Source: Stygiobacter sp. (GTDB lineage: Bacteria > Pseudomonadota > Alphaproteobacteria > Rhodospirillales > Magnetospirillaceae). From it: a stretch of DNA of 64,000 nucleotides. The stretch covers positions 48,813 to 112,812 of the forward strand of contig VBWB01000010.1 of NCBI GenBank assembly GCA_006218045.1. The letters are read 5' to 3'. Position numbers and translations under genes: made by a program. A model generated the notes under the pieces. The model made no database searches. It was given only the letters and a program-made list of their open reading frames with translations, and was not told the DNA's origin. How positions within the stretch are numbered: the first letter of the stretch is position 1; each line of letters opens with the position of its first letter. Shown piece after piece: positions 50,376 through 58,425 of the stretch.

Positions 50376-51053
50376 ATGCAGCGCCGCCGCAATTCCGATG
50401 TGATTGTCGAGACCCTGGAGTTGGAAGGCAAGCGCGTCGTCGACGTCGGCTGCGGCGACGGCCATTTGTCGCGGCTGCTGGCCAAGAATGGCGCCCATGT
50501 GCTGGGGGTGGAGTGTTCGCCGCGTCAATTGGCCAAGGCCCGCGCTGCCCTGCCCATGGCGGGGGTCGAGATCGTCGATGGGGTCGGCCAGAACCTGCCG
50601 GCGGATGATGAAAGCGCCGACATCGTGGTGTTCTTCAATTCCCTGCACCACGTGCCGGCGGATTTCATGCAAGCCGCCCTGGCCGAGGCCCGCCGGGTGC
50701 TGAAGCCGGGCGGATCGGTCTATGTGTCGGAACCCATCGCCGAAGGCTTGTTCTTCGAGACCTGCAAGCCGGTGGATGACGAAACCCGGGTGCGTGCTTT
50801 GGCCCAAGAGGCGGTGCGAGGGGCGCCGGGATTGGATGTGGTTGACGAAATCACCTATCTGCACACCATCAGCATGGGTGACTACGACGCCTTTCGCGAC
50901 CGCATCATTTCCGCCAATTCCGAGCGCGAGGCCAAATTCGCTGCCATCGACGGCGACATGCGCGCCCTGTTCGCCGCCAATGGCCGCCCCAACGCCGAGG
51001 GCGGCATGGATTTCGACCAGCCCATGCGGGTCAACATCTTGCGGAAAGCCTGA
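50376..51053 (+). CDS. Class I SAM-dependent methyltransferase
   Basis: RVVDVGCGDGHLSRLLAKNGAHVLGVECS, IVVFFNSLHHVPADFMQAALAEARRVLKPGGSVYVSEP. Confidence 0.93.
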   Translation: MQRRRNSDVIVETLELEGKRVVDVGCGDGHLSRLLAKNGAHVLGVECSPRQLAKARAALPMAGVEIVDGVGQNLPADDESADIVVFFNSLHHVPADFMQAALAEARRVLKPGGSVYVSEPIAEGLFFETCKPVDDETRVRALAQEAVRGAPGLDVVDEITYLHTISMGDYDAFRDRIISANSEREAKFAAIDGDMRALFAANGRPNAEGGMDFDQPMRVNILRKA

Positions 51054-51103
51054 CAACCGGGGTACATCAGGCTCGGCCCGAACCCGAGGAACCTCTTGCC
51101 GCC

Positions 51104-51766
51104 ATGATGCTGACTCCCGTCGACCACGGTACCTTGTTGCCGCTGCTGCCTGAATTTTCCGCCGCCCTGGCAGGAACCCCCCTGGCGCGCAAGGTGTTCG
51201 AGCGGGTCACCGCCATCATTCCCGACAGCGATCTGATGACTTTGTCCACCGATGAAACCCACCACGCCCAGGGGGTGGAACTGTGCCGGCAATTCGGCTT
51301 CGGCATCCTCGACGTCGATCCCAAAAGCCATTGGACCTGGGATGGCGAAAACGTCGCCATCCGCATGGAGCCCAGCGTGCTGATCCACGAGGTGGCCCAT
51401 TATCAATGCGCCGCCCCGGCGCGGCGCGCGGTGATCGATTTCGGCTTGGGCTGCGGCCCGGAAAGCGGCAAGCGGGAACCGGCCGACAGGGTGCAGACCC
51501 TGTTCTGCCCGGAGCGCGACGTGGAAGAGGCGCTGTGTTCGCTGCTGGGCATCCTGTGGGAGGCGGAACTGGGCCAGCCGGCGGTGTTGGCCTTTCTCGA
51601 GCAGAACTGGATGGAAGGCGGCGCATCCTTGCACAACGTCGCCCATTTCACCAAGATCGTGCGCTGGCTGCGGGACATGGGGCTGATCGACGATGATGGC
51701 CGGCCCACCCGGGCCCTGCGGCACGAAGGCGACGACACCTTCTTCGCCCGCTGGTTCGCCGAGTGA
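51104..51766 (+). CDS. HExxH-containing protein, possible EpmC (EF-P hydroxylase)-like
   Basis: VLIHEVAHYQCAAPARRAVIDFGLGCGPESGKREPADRVQTLFCPERDVEEALCSLLGI. Confidence 0.5.
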   Translation: MMLTPVDHGTLLPLLPEFSAALAGTPLARKVFERVTAIIPDSDLMTLSTDETHHAQGVELCRQFGFGILDVDPKSHWTWDGENVAIRMEPSVLIHEVAHYQCAAPARRAVIDFGLGCGPESGKREPADRVQTLFCPERDVEEALCSLLGILWEAELGQPAVLAFLEQNWMEGGASLHNVAHFTKIVRWLRDMGLIDDDGRPTRALRHEGDDTFFARWFAE

Positions 51767-52227
51767 TGAAAGCCCTGGTCGTCGGCATCGGCCATCCGTT
51801 TCGCCGCGATGACGGCATCGGGCCGCTGGTGGCTGAACGGTTGGCGGCCATGGCCGTGGACGGTGTCGACGTGCTGATCCACCACGGCGAGGGCACCGAT
51901 CTGATGACCCGCTGGCGCGGCTATGATCTGGTCGTGCTGGTGGACGCCACGGTTTCCGGCGCGGCGGCCGGGACGGTGCGCAGCTGGGACGGGGCGGCGC
52001 CGTTGCCGACATCCTGTTTCGCCAAGACCAGTCACGTCTTCGGTCTGGCCGAGGCGGTGGAAATGGCCCGCCTGCTGGGCGAGCTGCCGTCTGCCTTACG
52101 CATCATCGGTATCGAGGGCGCGGATTTTTCCCCCGGCCAGACCATCACCGCTCCCGTTCTGGCCAGCCTGGACCAAGCCGTCATGATGGTTGTGGCTTTC
52201 ATTCAGGCCTCCGCCCATGATAAGTGA
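51766..52227 (+). CDS. Hydrogenase maturation protease (HyaD/HycI-type)
   Basis: MKALVVGIGHPFRRDDGIGPLVAERLA, LVVLVDATVSGAAAGTVRSWD, SSHxFG-like TSHVFGLAEAVEMARLLGELP. Confidence 0.85.
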   Translation: MKALVVGIGHPFRRDDGIGPLVAERLAAMAVDGVDVLIHHGEGTDLMTRWRGYDLVVLVDATVSGAAAGTVRSWDGAAPLPTSCFAKTSHVFGLAEAVEMARLLGELPSALRIIGIEGADFSPGQTITAPVLASLDQAVMMVVAFIQASAHDK

Positions 52228-52251
52228 ACAAATATCTCTGGGGATGGGGGG

Positions 52252-52695
52252 ATGATGTATCGTTTCGTTTTAGCGACAGCGCTTTTGCTGGCCGGCCCGT
52301 CGGCCATGGCCGCCGAGGCCGCCGGTCAGGTCAAGACCCTGGACGGCACGGCCACTGTGGTGCGCGACGGTGTGACGACTTCCTTGCAGGCCGGGGCCGA
52401 TATCTTTGCCGCCGACGAGATCATCACCGCCGCCAAGTCGCGGCTGGGGCTGATTTTGCGCGATGACACCACCTTGTCCATGGGGCCGTCCAGCCGCATG
52501 GTGGTCGAACGGCTGGAATTCGAGCCCGCCGCCGACAAGCTGGGACAAGGCCTTGCCTTCACTGCCGGCACCTTTTCCGTTCAGGCCGGACAGATCGCCA
52601 AGTTGGCGCCCGACCGCACCGATATCCGCACCCCGCAGATGACTATCGGCATTCGCGGCACCTCTTTCCTGGTCAAGGTCGACGGCAATGATTAA
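52252..52695 (+). CDS. FecR-domain periplasmic protein
   Basis: Signal peptide; GQVKTLDGTATVVRDGVTTSLQAGADIFAADEIITAAKSRLGLILRDDTTLSMGPSS...TPQMTIGIRGTSFLVKV. Confidence 0.88.
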   Translation: MMYRFVLATALLLAGPSAMAAEAAGQVKTLDGTATVVRDGVTTSLQAGADIFAADEIITAAKSRLGLILRDDTTLSMGPSSRMVVERLEFEPAADKLGQGLAFTAGTFSVQAGQIAKLAPDRTDIRTPQMTIGIRGTSFLVKVDGND

Positions 52696-53278
52696 GCGCA
52701 TTTTCGCCCTGGCCCTGCTGGCGGCCACCGCCGCCTGTGCGCCGCAAAGCACCGTGGTGCTGGTCGCCGATGCCGACGGCCATGTGGGCCGCATCCAGGT
52801 GGAAGGCGCCGGCGGCGCCGTGCTGCTGGACCAGCCCAACACCGCCAGCGTCGCCAGTGCCGGCGAAAGACCGTCGCCGGCCAAGGCGCTGGACGAGGCC
52901 AGGATCAAGCGGACCTGGGCCGACGCTCTGGCCGCCATGCCTGATCGTCCGCTGACTTTTCAGTTGTACTTTTCCAGCGGCACCGCCGATTTGCTGCCCG
53001 AAGCCAAGGATCTGGTGCTCCAAGCGGTGGGGTTGGCCAAGACGCGGCCTCACGTCTTCATCATGATCGCCGGCCACGCCGATGCGGTGGGCTCGGACGA
53101 GGTCAATGACCGCATTTCCCGTCGCCGGGCCGAGGTGGTGCGCAACCTCGTGATTGAACAGGGATTGCCGCCCCGGGCCATCGCCGCGTCGTCGCACGGC
53201 AAGCGCAACCCACTGGTTCCCACCAAGGATGGCGTCGCTGAACCGCGCAATCGCAGAGTGACCTTAATCCTTCAATGA
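52688..53278 (+). CDS. OmpA-family lipoprotein-like protein
   Basis: Lipobox-like LLAATAACAP; TFQLYFSSGTADLLPEAKDLVLQAVGLAKTRPHVFIMIAGHADAVGSDEVNDRISRRRAEVVRNLV; 8-nt overlap with the FecR gene. Confidence 0.88.
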   Translation: MIKRIFALALLAATAACAPQSTVVLVADADGHVGRIQVEGAGGAVLLDQPNTASVASAGERPSPAKALDEARIKRTWADALAAMPDRPLTFQLYFSSGTADLLPEAKDLVLQAVGLAKTRPHVFIMIAGHADAVGSDEVNDRISRRRAEVVRNLVIEQGLPPRAIAASSHGKRNPLVPTKDGVAEPRNRRVTLILQ

Positions 53279-53430
53279 TTAGTGATTTTTATCAATTTGC
53301 CCCCCATGGGCTGTGGTGACGTTTTTGTGACCTAAGACAAAAGTTTGTGTTCGTTGCAACAAGAGGTTGCCTTTCTCAGCGAAAGTGTTGAGAATGCGTA
53401 GGTGGGGCATAGCCACAGGAAATTGCACAG

Positions 53431-53916
53431 ATGATCTCTACTGCCAACAATGACGTGAAAAGTCCGGGTCGCCGCGTCTCCAGCCGCGGTCGCACTCCTT
53501 CCGGGAAGCCCAACCCTATTGATGTCCATGTGGGCGCCCGGGTTCGCTTGCGCCGTACCCTTATGGGTATGAGCCAGGAAAAGCTGGGCGAGGCCTTGGG
53601 TCTGACCTTCCAGCAGGTGCAGAAGTACGAACGCGGCGCCAACCGCGTCGGCGCCTCGCGCCTGTTCGATCTGTCGCGTGTGCTTGACGTGCCGGTCAGC
53701 TTTTTCTTCGACGACATGTCGGAAGAAGTCGAAGCGCTGTCGCCGCGGCTGATTTCCGGCTTGGCCGAGGAGCCCGCTGCGTTCGAGACGGACCCCATGA
53801 CCAAGCGCGAGACCTTGGAGTTGGTGCGGGCCTATTACCGCATTACCGACCCACATGTGCGCAAGCGTGTGCTGGATCTGGCCAAGGCCTTGGGGGCGGT
53901 CGCCGATATCGGCTGA
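53431..53916 (+). CDS. XRE-family transcriptional regulator
   Basis: HVGARVRLRRTLMGMSQEKLGEALGLTFQQVQKYERGANRVGASRLFDLSRVLDVPVSFFFDDM. Confidence 0.92.
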   Translation: MISTANNDVKSPGRRVSSRGRTPSGKPNPIDVHVGARVRLRRTLMGMSQEKLGEALGLTFQQVQKYERGANRVGASRLFDLSRVLDVPVSFFFDDMSEEVEALSPRLISGLAEEPAAFETDPMTKRETLELVRAYYRITDPHVRKRVLDLAKALGAVADIG

Positions 53917-53965
53917 TGATCCAATCCTTTCCGGCGGCGGCCTCGTGCCGCCGCATGGATTGGTC

Positions 53966-54409
53966 CTATTCCGCTAACGGGTTTTCCGACAGCTTTCGCG
54001 CCAGTTGGTGGACCATCTGGCGTTTTTTTTCGTCCGAAATGGCAAGATAGGCGCGGACAAGTTCCAGCGCCTCACGCATGTCGTCGCCAACCGGGCCGCA
54101 ATCGTCGAATGGCGTGCCGGGAAAGCCCGCGTCCAGTTCGCGCGGCATGGCGTCGAAGAAGTAGCCGAAGGGCACGTCCAGAACCACGGTCAGGCGGTGC
54201 AGCAATTGTGGGCCGACACGTTCGCGCCCGCTTTCCATGGCCGACAGGGTTTCCGCCGGCACAGCCATTGCTCGGGCCAGATCCTCGAGGGGTAGCCCAA
54301 TGGCGTTACGTCTGGCGCGGATGCGCTTGCCCAGATGGCTATCCAGCGGGGTCGGGCGAATTTCTGCGGGAATGGGGTCCGTCACGGCACACGCAAGATT
54401 GATTGACAT
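53966..54409 (-). CDS. XRE-family transcriptional regulator (second paralogue)
   Basis: HLGKRIRARRNAIGLPLEDLARAMAVPAETLSAMESGRERVGPQLLHRLTVVLDVPFGYFFDAM; divergent from luxR. Confidence 0.9.
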   Translation of the reverse strand: MSINLACAVTDPIPAEIRPTPLDSHLGKRIRARRNAIGLPLEDLARAMAVPAETLSAMESGRERVGPQLLHRLTVVLDVPFGYFFDAMPRELDAGFPGTPFDDCGPVGDDMREALELVRAYLAISDEKKRQMVHQLARKLSENPLAE

Positions 54410-54468
54410 TGCCGCTCTGTATACCATGCGCGTTCAAGCTGTAAAACCAAGCCTTGGTGCGAGGTAAC

Positions 54469-55197
54469 ATGGTCGGTGATAATTTTCGCCTGGGCGACTT
54501 CATTGAACGGACGCTGCGGGCCGATACCGCACCGGTCTTGATGAGCGAGTTGAAATCCGCTCTGGTCCATTGGGGCTTTCCCCACATGGCCTGCGGCGCC
54601 TTCGGCGAGCCCGAGCGCCCGCTGGATGACATGTCGGTTCCTGCCGTGGTGGTGGATTACCCGGAAGAATGGCAGAAATATTACTTCGAGAAAAATTACG
54701 TCACCATTGACCCGGTGGTCACCCGGGCTTGCCAGGCCTATGTTCCTTATCGCTGGGACCAGTTGCGCGATTTGACCAATCCGCAAAAGCGGATGTTCAG
54801 GGAAGCGACCGAGGTGGGGCTGTTGCACGGTATCACCGTGCCGGTTCACGGCCCCAATGGCAGCGTTTTTGTCGCCAGTGTCGCCAGTCCCCATGCCGAT
54901 ATCGACCAGTTGCGCAGCCTGTCGGTGGCCAATATCCTGGTCACTCAAGTCTATTCGGTGTTGGTGGGAATGAGGCATCCGGGGGCGCCAAGCGCCCCGG
55001 TGTCGCTGACGGCGCGGGAACGCGAGTGCCTGATCTGGAGTGCCCGGGGCAAATCGTCGTGGGATATCGGGGTGATTTTGAACATCTCGGACAACACGGT
55101 GAATTTTCATCTCAAGAACGCCATGGGCAAATTAAAGGCTTCGACCCGCGTCTTAGCCATTGTGAAAGCTATTCGCATGGGTTTGATCGTTCCGTAA
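54469..55197 (+). CDS. LuxR-family quorum-sensing regulator
   Basis: AHL-binding-like N-domain (VVDYPEEWQKYYFEKNYVTIDPVVTRACQAYVPYRWDQL) and HTH (SLTARERECLIWSARGKSSWDIGVILNISDNTVNFHLKNAMGKLKA); next gene is luxI. Confidence 0.93.
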   Translation: MVGDNFRLGDFIERTLRADTAPVLMSELKSALVHWGFPHMACGAFGEPERPLDDMSVPAVVVDYPEEWQKYYFEKNYVTIDPVVTRACQAYVPYRWDQLRDLTNPQKRMFREATEVGLLHGITVPVHGPNGSVFVASVASPHADIDQLRSLSVANILVTQVYSVLVGMRHPGAPSAPVSLTARERECLIWSARGKSSWDIGVILNISDNTVNFHLKNAMGKLKASTRVLAIVKAIRMGLIVP

Positions 55198-55243
55198 ACC
55201 CCTCAACCTTGGCAGGATGTAATAATACTAAATTCGTCTTCTT

Positions 55244-55269
55244 CTAGCGCGTAGACATTCCAGCGCTAG
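55244..55269. promoter_or_regulatory. Perfect inverted repeat immediately 5' of luxI
   Basis: CTAGCGC-N12-GCGCTAG; right arm overlaps the start of the AGGAGGAG ribosome-binding region. Confidence 0.65.
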
Positions 55270-55278
55270 GAGGAGTTG

Positions 55279-55902
55279 ATGATTGAAGTTGTAAATTGGG
55301 GCAACTCACACGCATTCGGCGACTCACTTGCCGCTCATCATCGGTTGCGTCATAAATGTTTCGTCGAACGTAATGGTTGGTCAGTTCCCAGCCATGACGG
55401 CATGGAATACGATCAGTTCGACACGCCGGCCGCCACCTATCTGATCCATCGCCAGGGAAATGGTCCGGTTCGCGGCGTCGCCCGCCTGATCCCGACCACC
55501 CGTCCCTACATGCTCAAGGAATTGTGGCCCGATCTGCTGGGCGGCGACGTTCCGGCCAGTACCCAGGTTTGGGAAGCCACCCGCTTCGGCATCGATGACG
55601 ACCTGGAGCCGGCGGCCAAGCGCCGGGTGGCGGCGGAAATCGTGCTGGGCTGTCTGGAGTTCGGCATGTCCATGGGCATCGACCGCTATCTGGTGCTGAT
55701 GCCGCACCTGATCATCCGCCGCACCATCGGCGGGGCCGGTTGCAATTTCCGTTTCCTCGGTGAAACCCGCGCCCTGGCCGATTATCCGGTGGCGGCGGCG
55801 GAAATCGAGGTCAACGCCCAGGCCTTGGCTTCGGCCCGGGCCAAGATCGGCTTTCATGGTTCGCTGCTGCGCCGGCACGACAAAGCGGCGGTGGCGGCGT
55901 GA
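55279..55902 (+). CDS. Acyl-homoserine-lactone synthase (LuxI family)
   Basis: HRLRHKCFVERNGWSVPSHDGMEYDQFDTPAATYLIHR, VRGVARLIPTTRPYMLKELWPDL, WEATRFGIDD. Confidence 0.95.
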   Translation: MIEVVNWGNSHAFGDSLAAHHRLRHKCFVERNGWSVPSHDGMEYDQFDTPAATYLIHRQGNGPVRGVARLIPTTRPYMLKELWPDLLGGDVPASTQVWEATRFGIDDDLEPAAKRRVAAEIVLGCLEFGMSMGIDRYLVLMPHLIIRRTIGGAGCNFRFLGETRALADYPVAAAEIEVNAQALASARAKIGFHGSLLRRHDKAAVAA

Positions 55903-56102
55903 TGGGCGCGCTGCCTTTCCCCCGCCATTGCGCCGGCGGCGTCCTGCCGCTGGCCGGCGATGCCGCCATCATTGGCAAGGCGCTGGAAGCCCTGGCCAGT
56001 CATGCCCGTGACGCCGGTCTGGCCGCGTTGGCCCAGGCCATCCTGGAACTGGGGCTGGAAGCCGCCGAGATCGCGCGGCATACCGGCAAGCTCAGTCACT
56101 GA
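55902..56102 (+). CDS. Small Ala/Leu-rich protein translationally coupled to luxI
   Basis: ATG overlaps the luxI stop; MGALPFPRHCAGGVLPLAGDAAIIGKALEALASHARDAGLAALAQAILELGLEAAEIARHTGKLSH. Confidence 0.65.
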   Translation: MGALPFPRHCAGGVLPLAGDAAIIGKALEALASHARDAGLAALAQAILELGLEAAEIARHTGKLSH

Positions 56103-56110
56103 ACACGAAA

Positions 56111-56137
56111 CCCCCGCCCGGCAGGACCGGGCGGGGG
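56111..56137. terminator. Strong GC stem-loop between convergent small genes
   Basis: CCCCCGCCCGG CAGGA CCGGGCGGGGG; no U-tract. Confidence 0.65.
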
Positions 56138-56161
56138 CTCGATGACGAGATCATTTATTAT

Positions 56162-56320
56162 TCAGTGCACGGTTTCGGTGGCGTCCTCGGCGGCCAAGCC
56201 GGCGACCTCGATCAACTCGGCCAGTTCGCGCAAATCCGATTCCCGCGCTTCACGGGCCAGATAATCCAGGCAATGCTTGATCGCCTTGGCGTTTTCGCTG
56301 CGGTTCTTGGCTTCGTTCAT
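56162..56320 (-). CDS. Small helical protein, similar to the luxI-coupled ORF
   Basis: MNEAKNRSENAKAIKHCLDYLAREARESDLRELAELIEVAGLAAEDATETVH with GGAGG RBS. Confidence 0.65.
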   Translation of the reverse strand: MNEAKNRSENAKAIKHCLDYLAREARESDLRELAELIEVAGLAAEDATETVH

Positions 56321-56458
56321 CTTGGATTCCTCCGTGGCATGGCAACGCTGAAGCCTAGGCATTCACCCGCACTTTTGGTACCTACCAGCTTTGGTGGGGA
56401 AAAACCCTACAAGGGCAGTTGTTGAGATGGATTCTAGATACGGCTATCGTGCCGGTCA

Positions 56459-56574
56459 TTAGAGCATTTTCACGCGAAGCGTGGACATGCGATATGCCGG
56501 AGCGGCGCCGGAGCGGCCCGCCACCGGCCACTTTTGACGCCAAGGCCAGTTTCCGCTTTCGCTGAGACTGGTTT
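56459..56574. repeat. Dispersed intergenic multi-hairpin repeat, copy 3 (diverged)
   Basis: TTAGAGCATTTTCACGCGAAGCGTGGACATGCGATATGCCGGAGCGGC...GGCCAGTTTCCGCTTTCGCTGAGACTGGTTT; cf. 23231 and 29374. Confidence 0.88.
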
Positions 56575-56602
56575 CCATCGGCAGCACCGAAGCGGGGTTT
56601 TG

Positions 56603-58312
56603 ATGAACCGGCAGGCCAATATCGCCATCTGTCCGTTTTCCTTTCCGGCTAGCCTGCCGTTGGGACCGTCCATCATCAAGGCATTCGCCGAGGAACATTC
56701 CGATTTCAAGGTCTCCTGCATCGACCTGAATGCCGAATGGTACAACACTTTCGTCGACGCGGCCCTGGCCGGCAAAAGTTTTGTCCAGTTCTCGCCCGAG
56801 GCCAAGGCGGATTTCGCCAAGGCGGCGAAAATGTTCCGCGACGGTGGCGACGTATTCTGGGACGAGGCGGAATACCAACGGCTGTCGCGCTTTTTTGAAA
56901 GCACCATCCGCAAGGTGGAAAACGTCTTCCTTGATGGGTTCGAGCGCGCCTGTGCCCACGGCGAATACGTGCCGCCGATCAAGGCCTATGCCGAGCACGC
57001 CGCCCGCAAGCTGATCGCCAATGACCCGTCGGTGGTCGGCTTTTCCCTGATGTTCCGCGAACAATATATGCCGTCTGTGCTGATCGCCTATTACGTCAAG
57101 GCGTTGAAACCGGACGTGACGATCGTCTTCGGCGGCGGCTATACCAGCGCCTGCCATCCATCCATCCTGTTCGCCAATCCGTTCATCGACTTCGTCGTCT
57201 TCAATGAAGGCGAGGGCGGTTTCCATGCCTTGCTGATGGCCTTGGACGAGGGACGGACCAGCTTTGACGGCATCGCCAACCTGATCTGGCGTAACCCGGA
57301 GGCGGAAGATGGCTGGGTGAAAAACGCCAAATCGCCGTCGGTGGATTTCAAGACCCAGCCTTACCCGGATTTCTCCGATTACCGGTTGGGCGCCTATTTC
57401 CAGCCCGAGCCGGTGTTCCCGATCATGAGTTCCAAGGGCTGCGCCTGGGACAAATGCACGTTCTGCACCCACCACCGGTCTTATTCTGGCGCGCATCGGG
57501 CCGCCGCCACCGACCGGGTGGTGGGGGAAATCGAGCACATGGTCAATACCTATGGCGTCAAGCGCTTCGCCTTCGTCGACGAGATGATCTCGCCCGGCCG
57601 CTTCCGCCGCATCTCCGAGGATCTGATCGAAAAGAACATCGACATCACCTGGTACGCCCTGGCCAAGCCCGACCTGATCTATACCGAGGAAATCCTGGAG
57701 ATCATGCACAAGGGCGGCTGTCGTTATCTTCTGTGGGGGGTGGAATCGGCCAATCAGCGCATCATCGACCTGATGGACAAGGGCACTACGCCCGATGGCG
57801 TCGCCGAAGTGCTGGCCCGCTCGACCCGCGCCGGCATCAAGAATCACCTGTTCATCATTGTCGGCTTCCCCTCGGAAACCGAGGCGGAATATCTGGAAAC
57901 CATGGAGTTTCTGTACAAGAACCGTGACAACGTTCACCGCATCCTGGCCTGTGGTTTCTCCCTGGATAACGGCTCGATCATCTTCAAGGAGCCGGAACGC
58001 TTCGGCATTTCGCGCATCTGGGATGTGTCCAATATCGCTACCGTCAGCGTCAAATACGACGTCGAGCGCGGGGTAGGGTGCTTCGACACGGAAAAGCACG
58101 CCTTGTTCTGGAAGAACAATTTCTTCGACCATTTCGAGGCATTCAGGGGCGATCTGGGGCTGTTCCGCAATCACGCCCTGCTGCATTATACCTATGCGGA
58201 CCGGATCAAGCCGGTCGGCGGTCGGCGGGTGACCAACCCACGCAAGCTGAAGCCGCCGCCCTATCACGCCGGGCCGGGGGTCAAGTCGGACCGCAAGGTG
58301 CTGACCAAGTAA
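56603..58312 (+). CDS. B12-binding-domain radical SAM protein
   Basis: N-terminal cobalamin-binding-like Rossmann (VVGFSLMFREQYMPSVLIAYYVKALKPDVTIVFGGGYTS), GCAWDKCTFCTHH (CX4CX2C) cluster motif, GGCRYLLWGVESANQRIIDLMDKG. Confidence 0.9.
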   Translation: MNRQANIAICPFSFPASLPLGPSIIKAFAEEHSDFKVSCIDLNAEWYNTFVDAALAGKSFVQFSPEAKADFAKAAKMFRDGGDVFWDEAEYQRLSRFFESTIRKVENVFLDGFERACAHGEYVPPIKAYAEHAARKLIANDPSVVGFSLMFREQYMPSVLIAYYVKALKPDVTIVFGGGYTSACHPSILFANPFIDFVVFNEGEGGFHALLMALDEGRTSFDGIANLIWRNPEAEDGWVKNAKSPSVDFKTQPYPDFSDYRLGAYFQPEPVFPIMSSKGCAWDKCTFCTHHRSYSGAHRAAATDRVVGEIEHMVNTYGVKRFAFVDEMISPGRFRRISEDLIEKNIDITWYALAKPDLIYTEEILEIMHKGGCRYLLWGVESANQRIIDLMDKGTTPDGVAEVLARSTRAGIKNHLFIIVGFPSETEAEYLETMEFLYKNRDNVHRILACGFSLDNGSIIFKEPERFGISRIWDVSNIATVSVKYDVERGVGCFDTEKHALFWKNNFFDHFEAFRGDLGLFRNHALLHYTYADRIKPVGGRRVTNPRKLKPPPYHAGPGVKSDRKVLTK

Positions 58313-58425
58313 GATGGGATAACGGCCCAAGCGGCGCTTCAATCTGTTGAAGCCGCCGTCCTTGGATCGGGCCGAGAAAATTCCACGTTCCGAGCCCCTT
58401 GGTTCCAGGGGAGGGGGATTACCCC

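Noticed and set aside
58321-58370. Stem GCGGCGCTTCAA-TCTG-TTGAAGCCGCCG after the radical SAM gene
   Set aside because: Plausible stem-loop but no T-run and no second copy recognised; not reported as a confident terminator.
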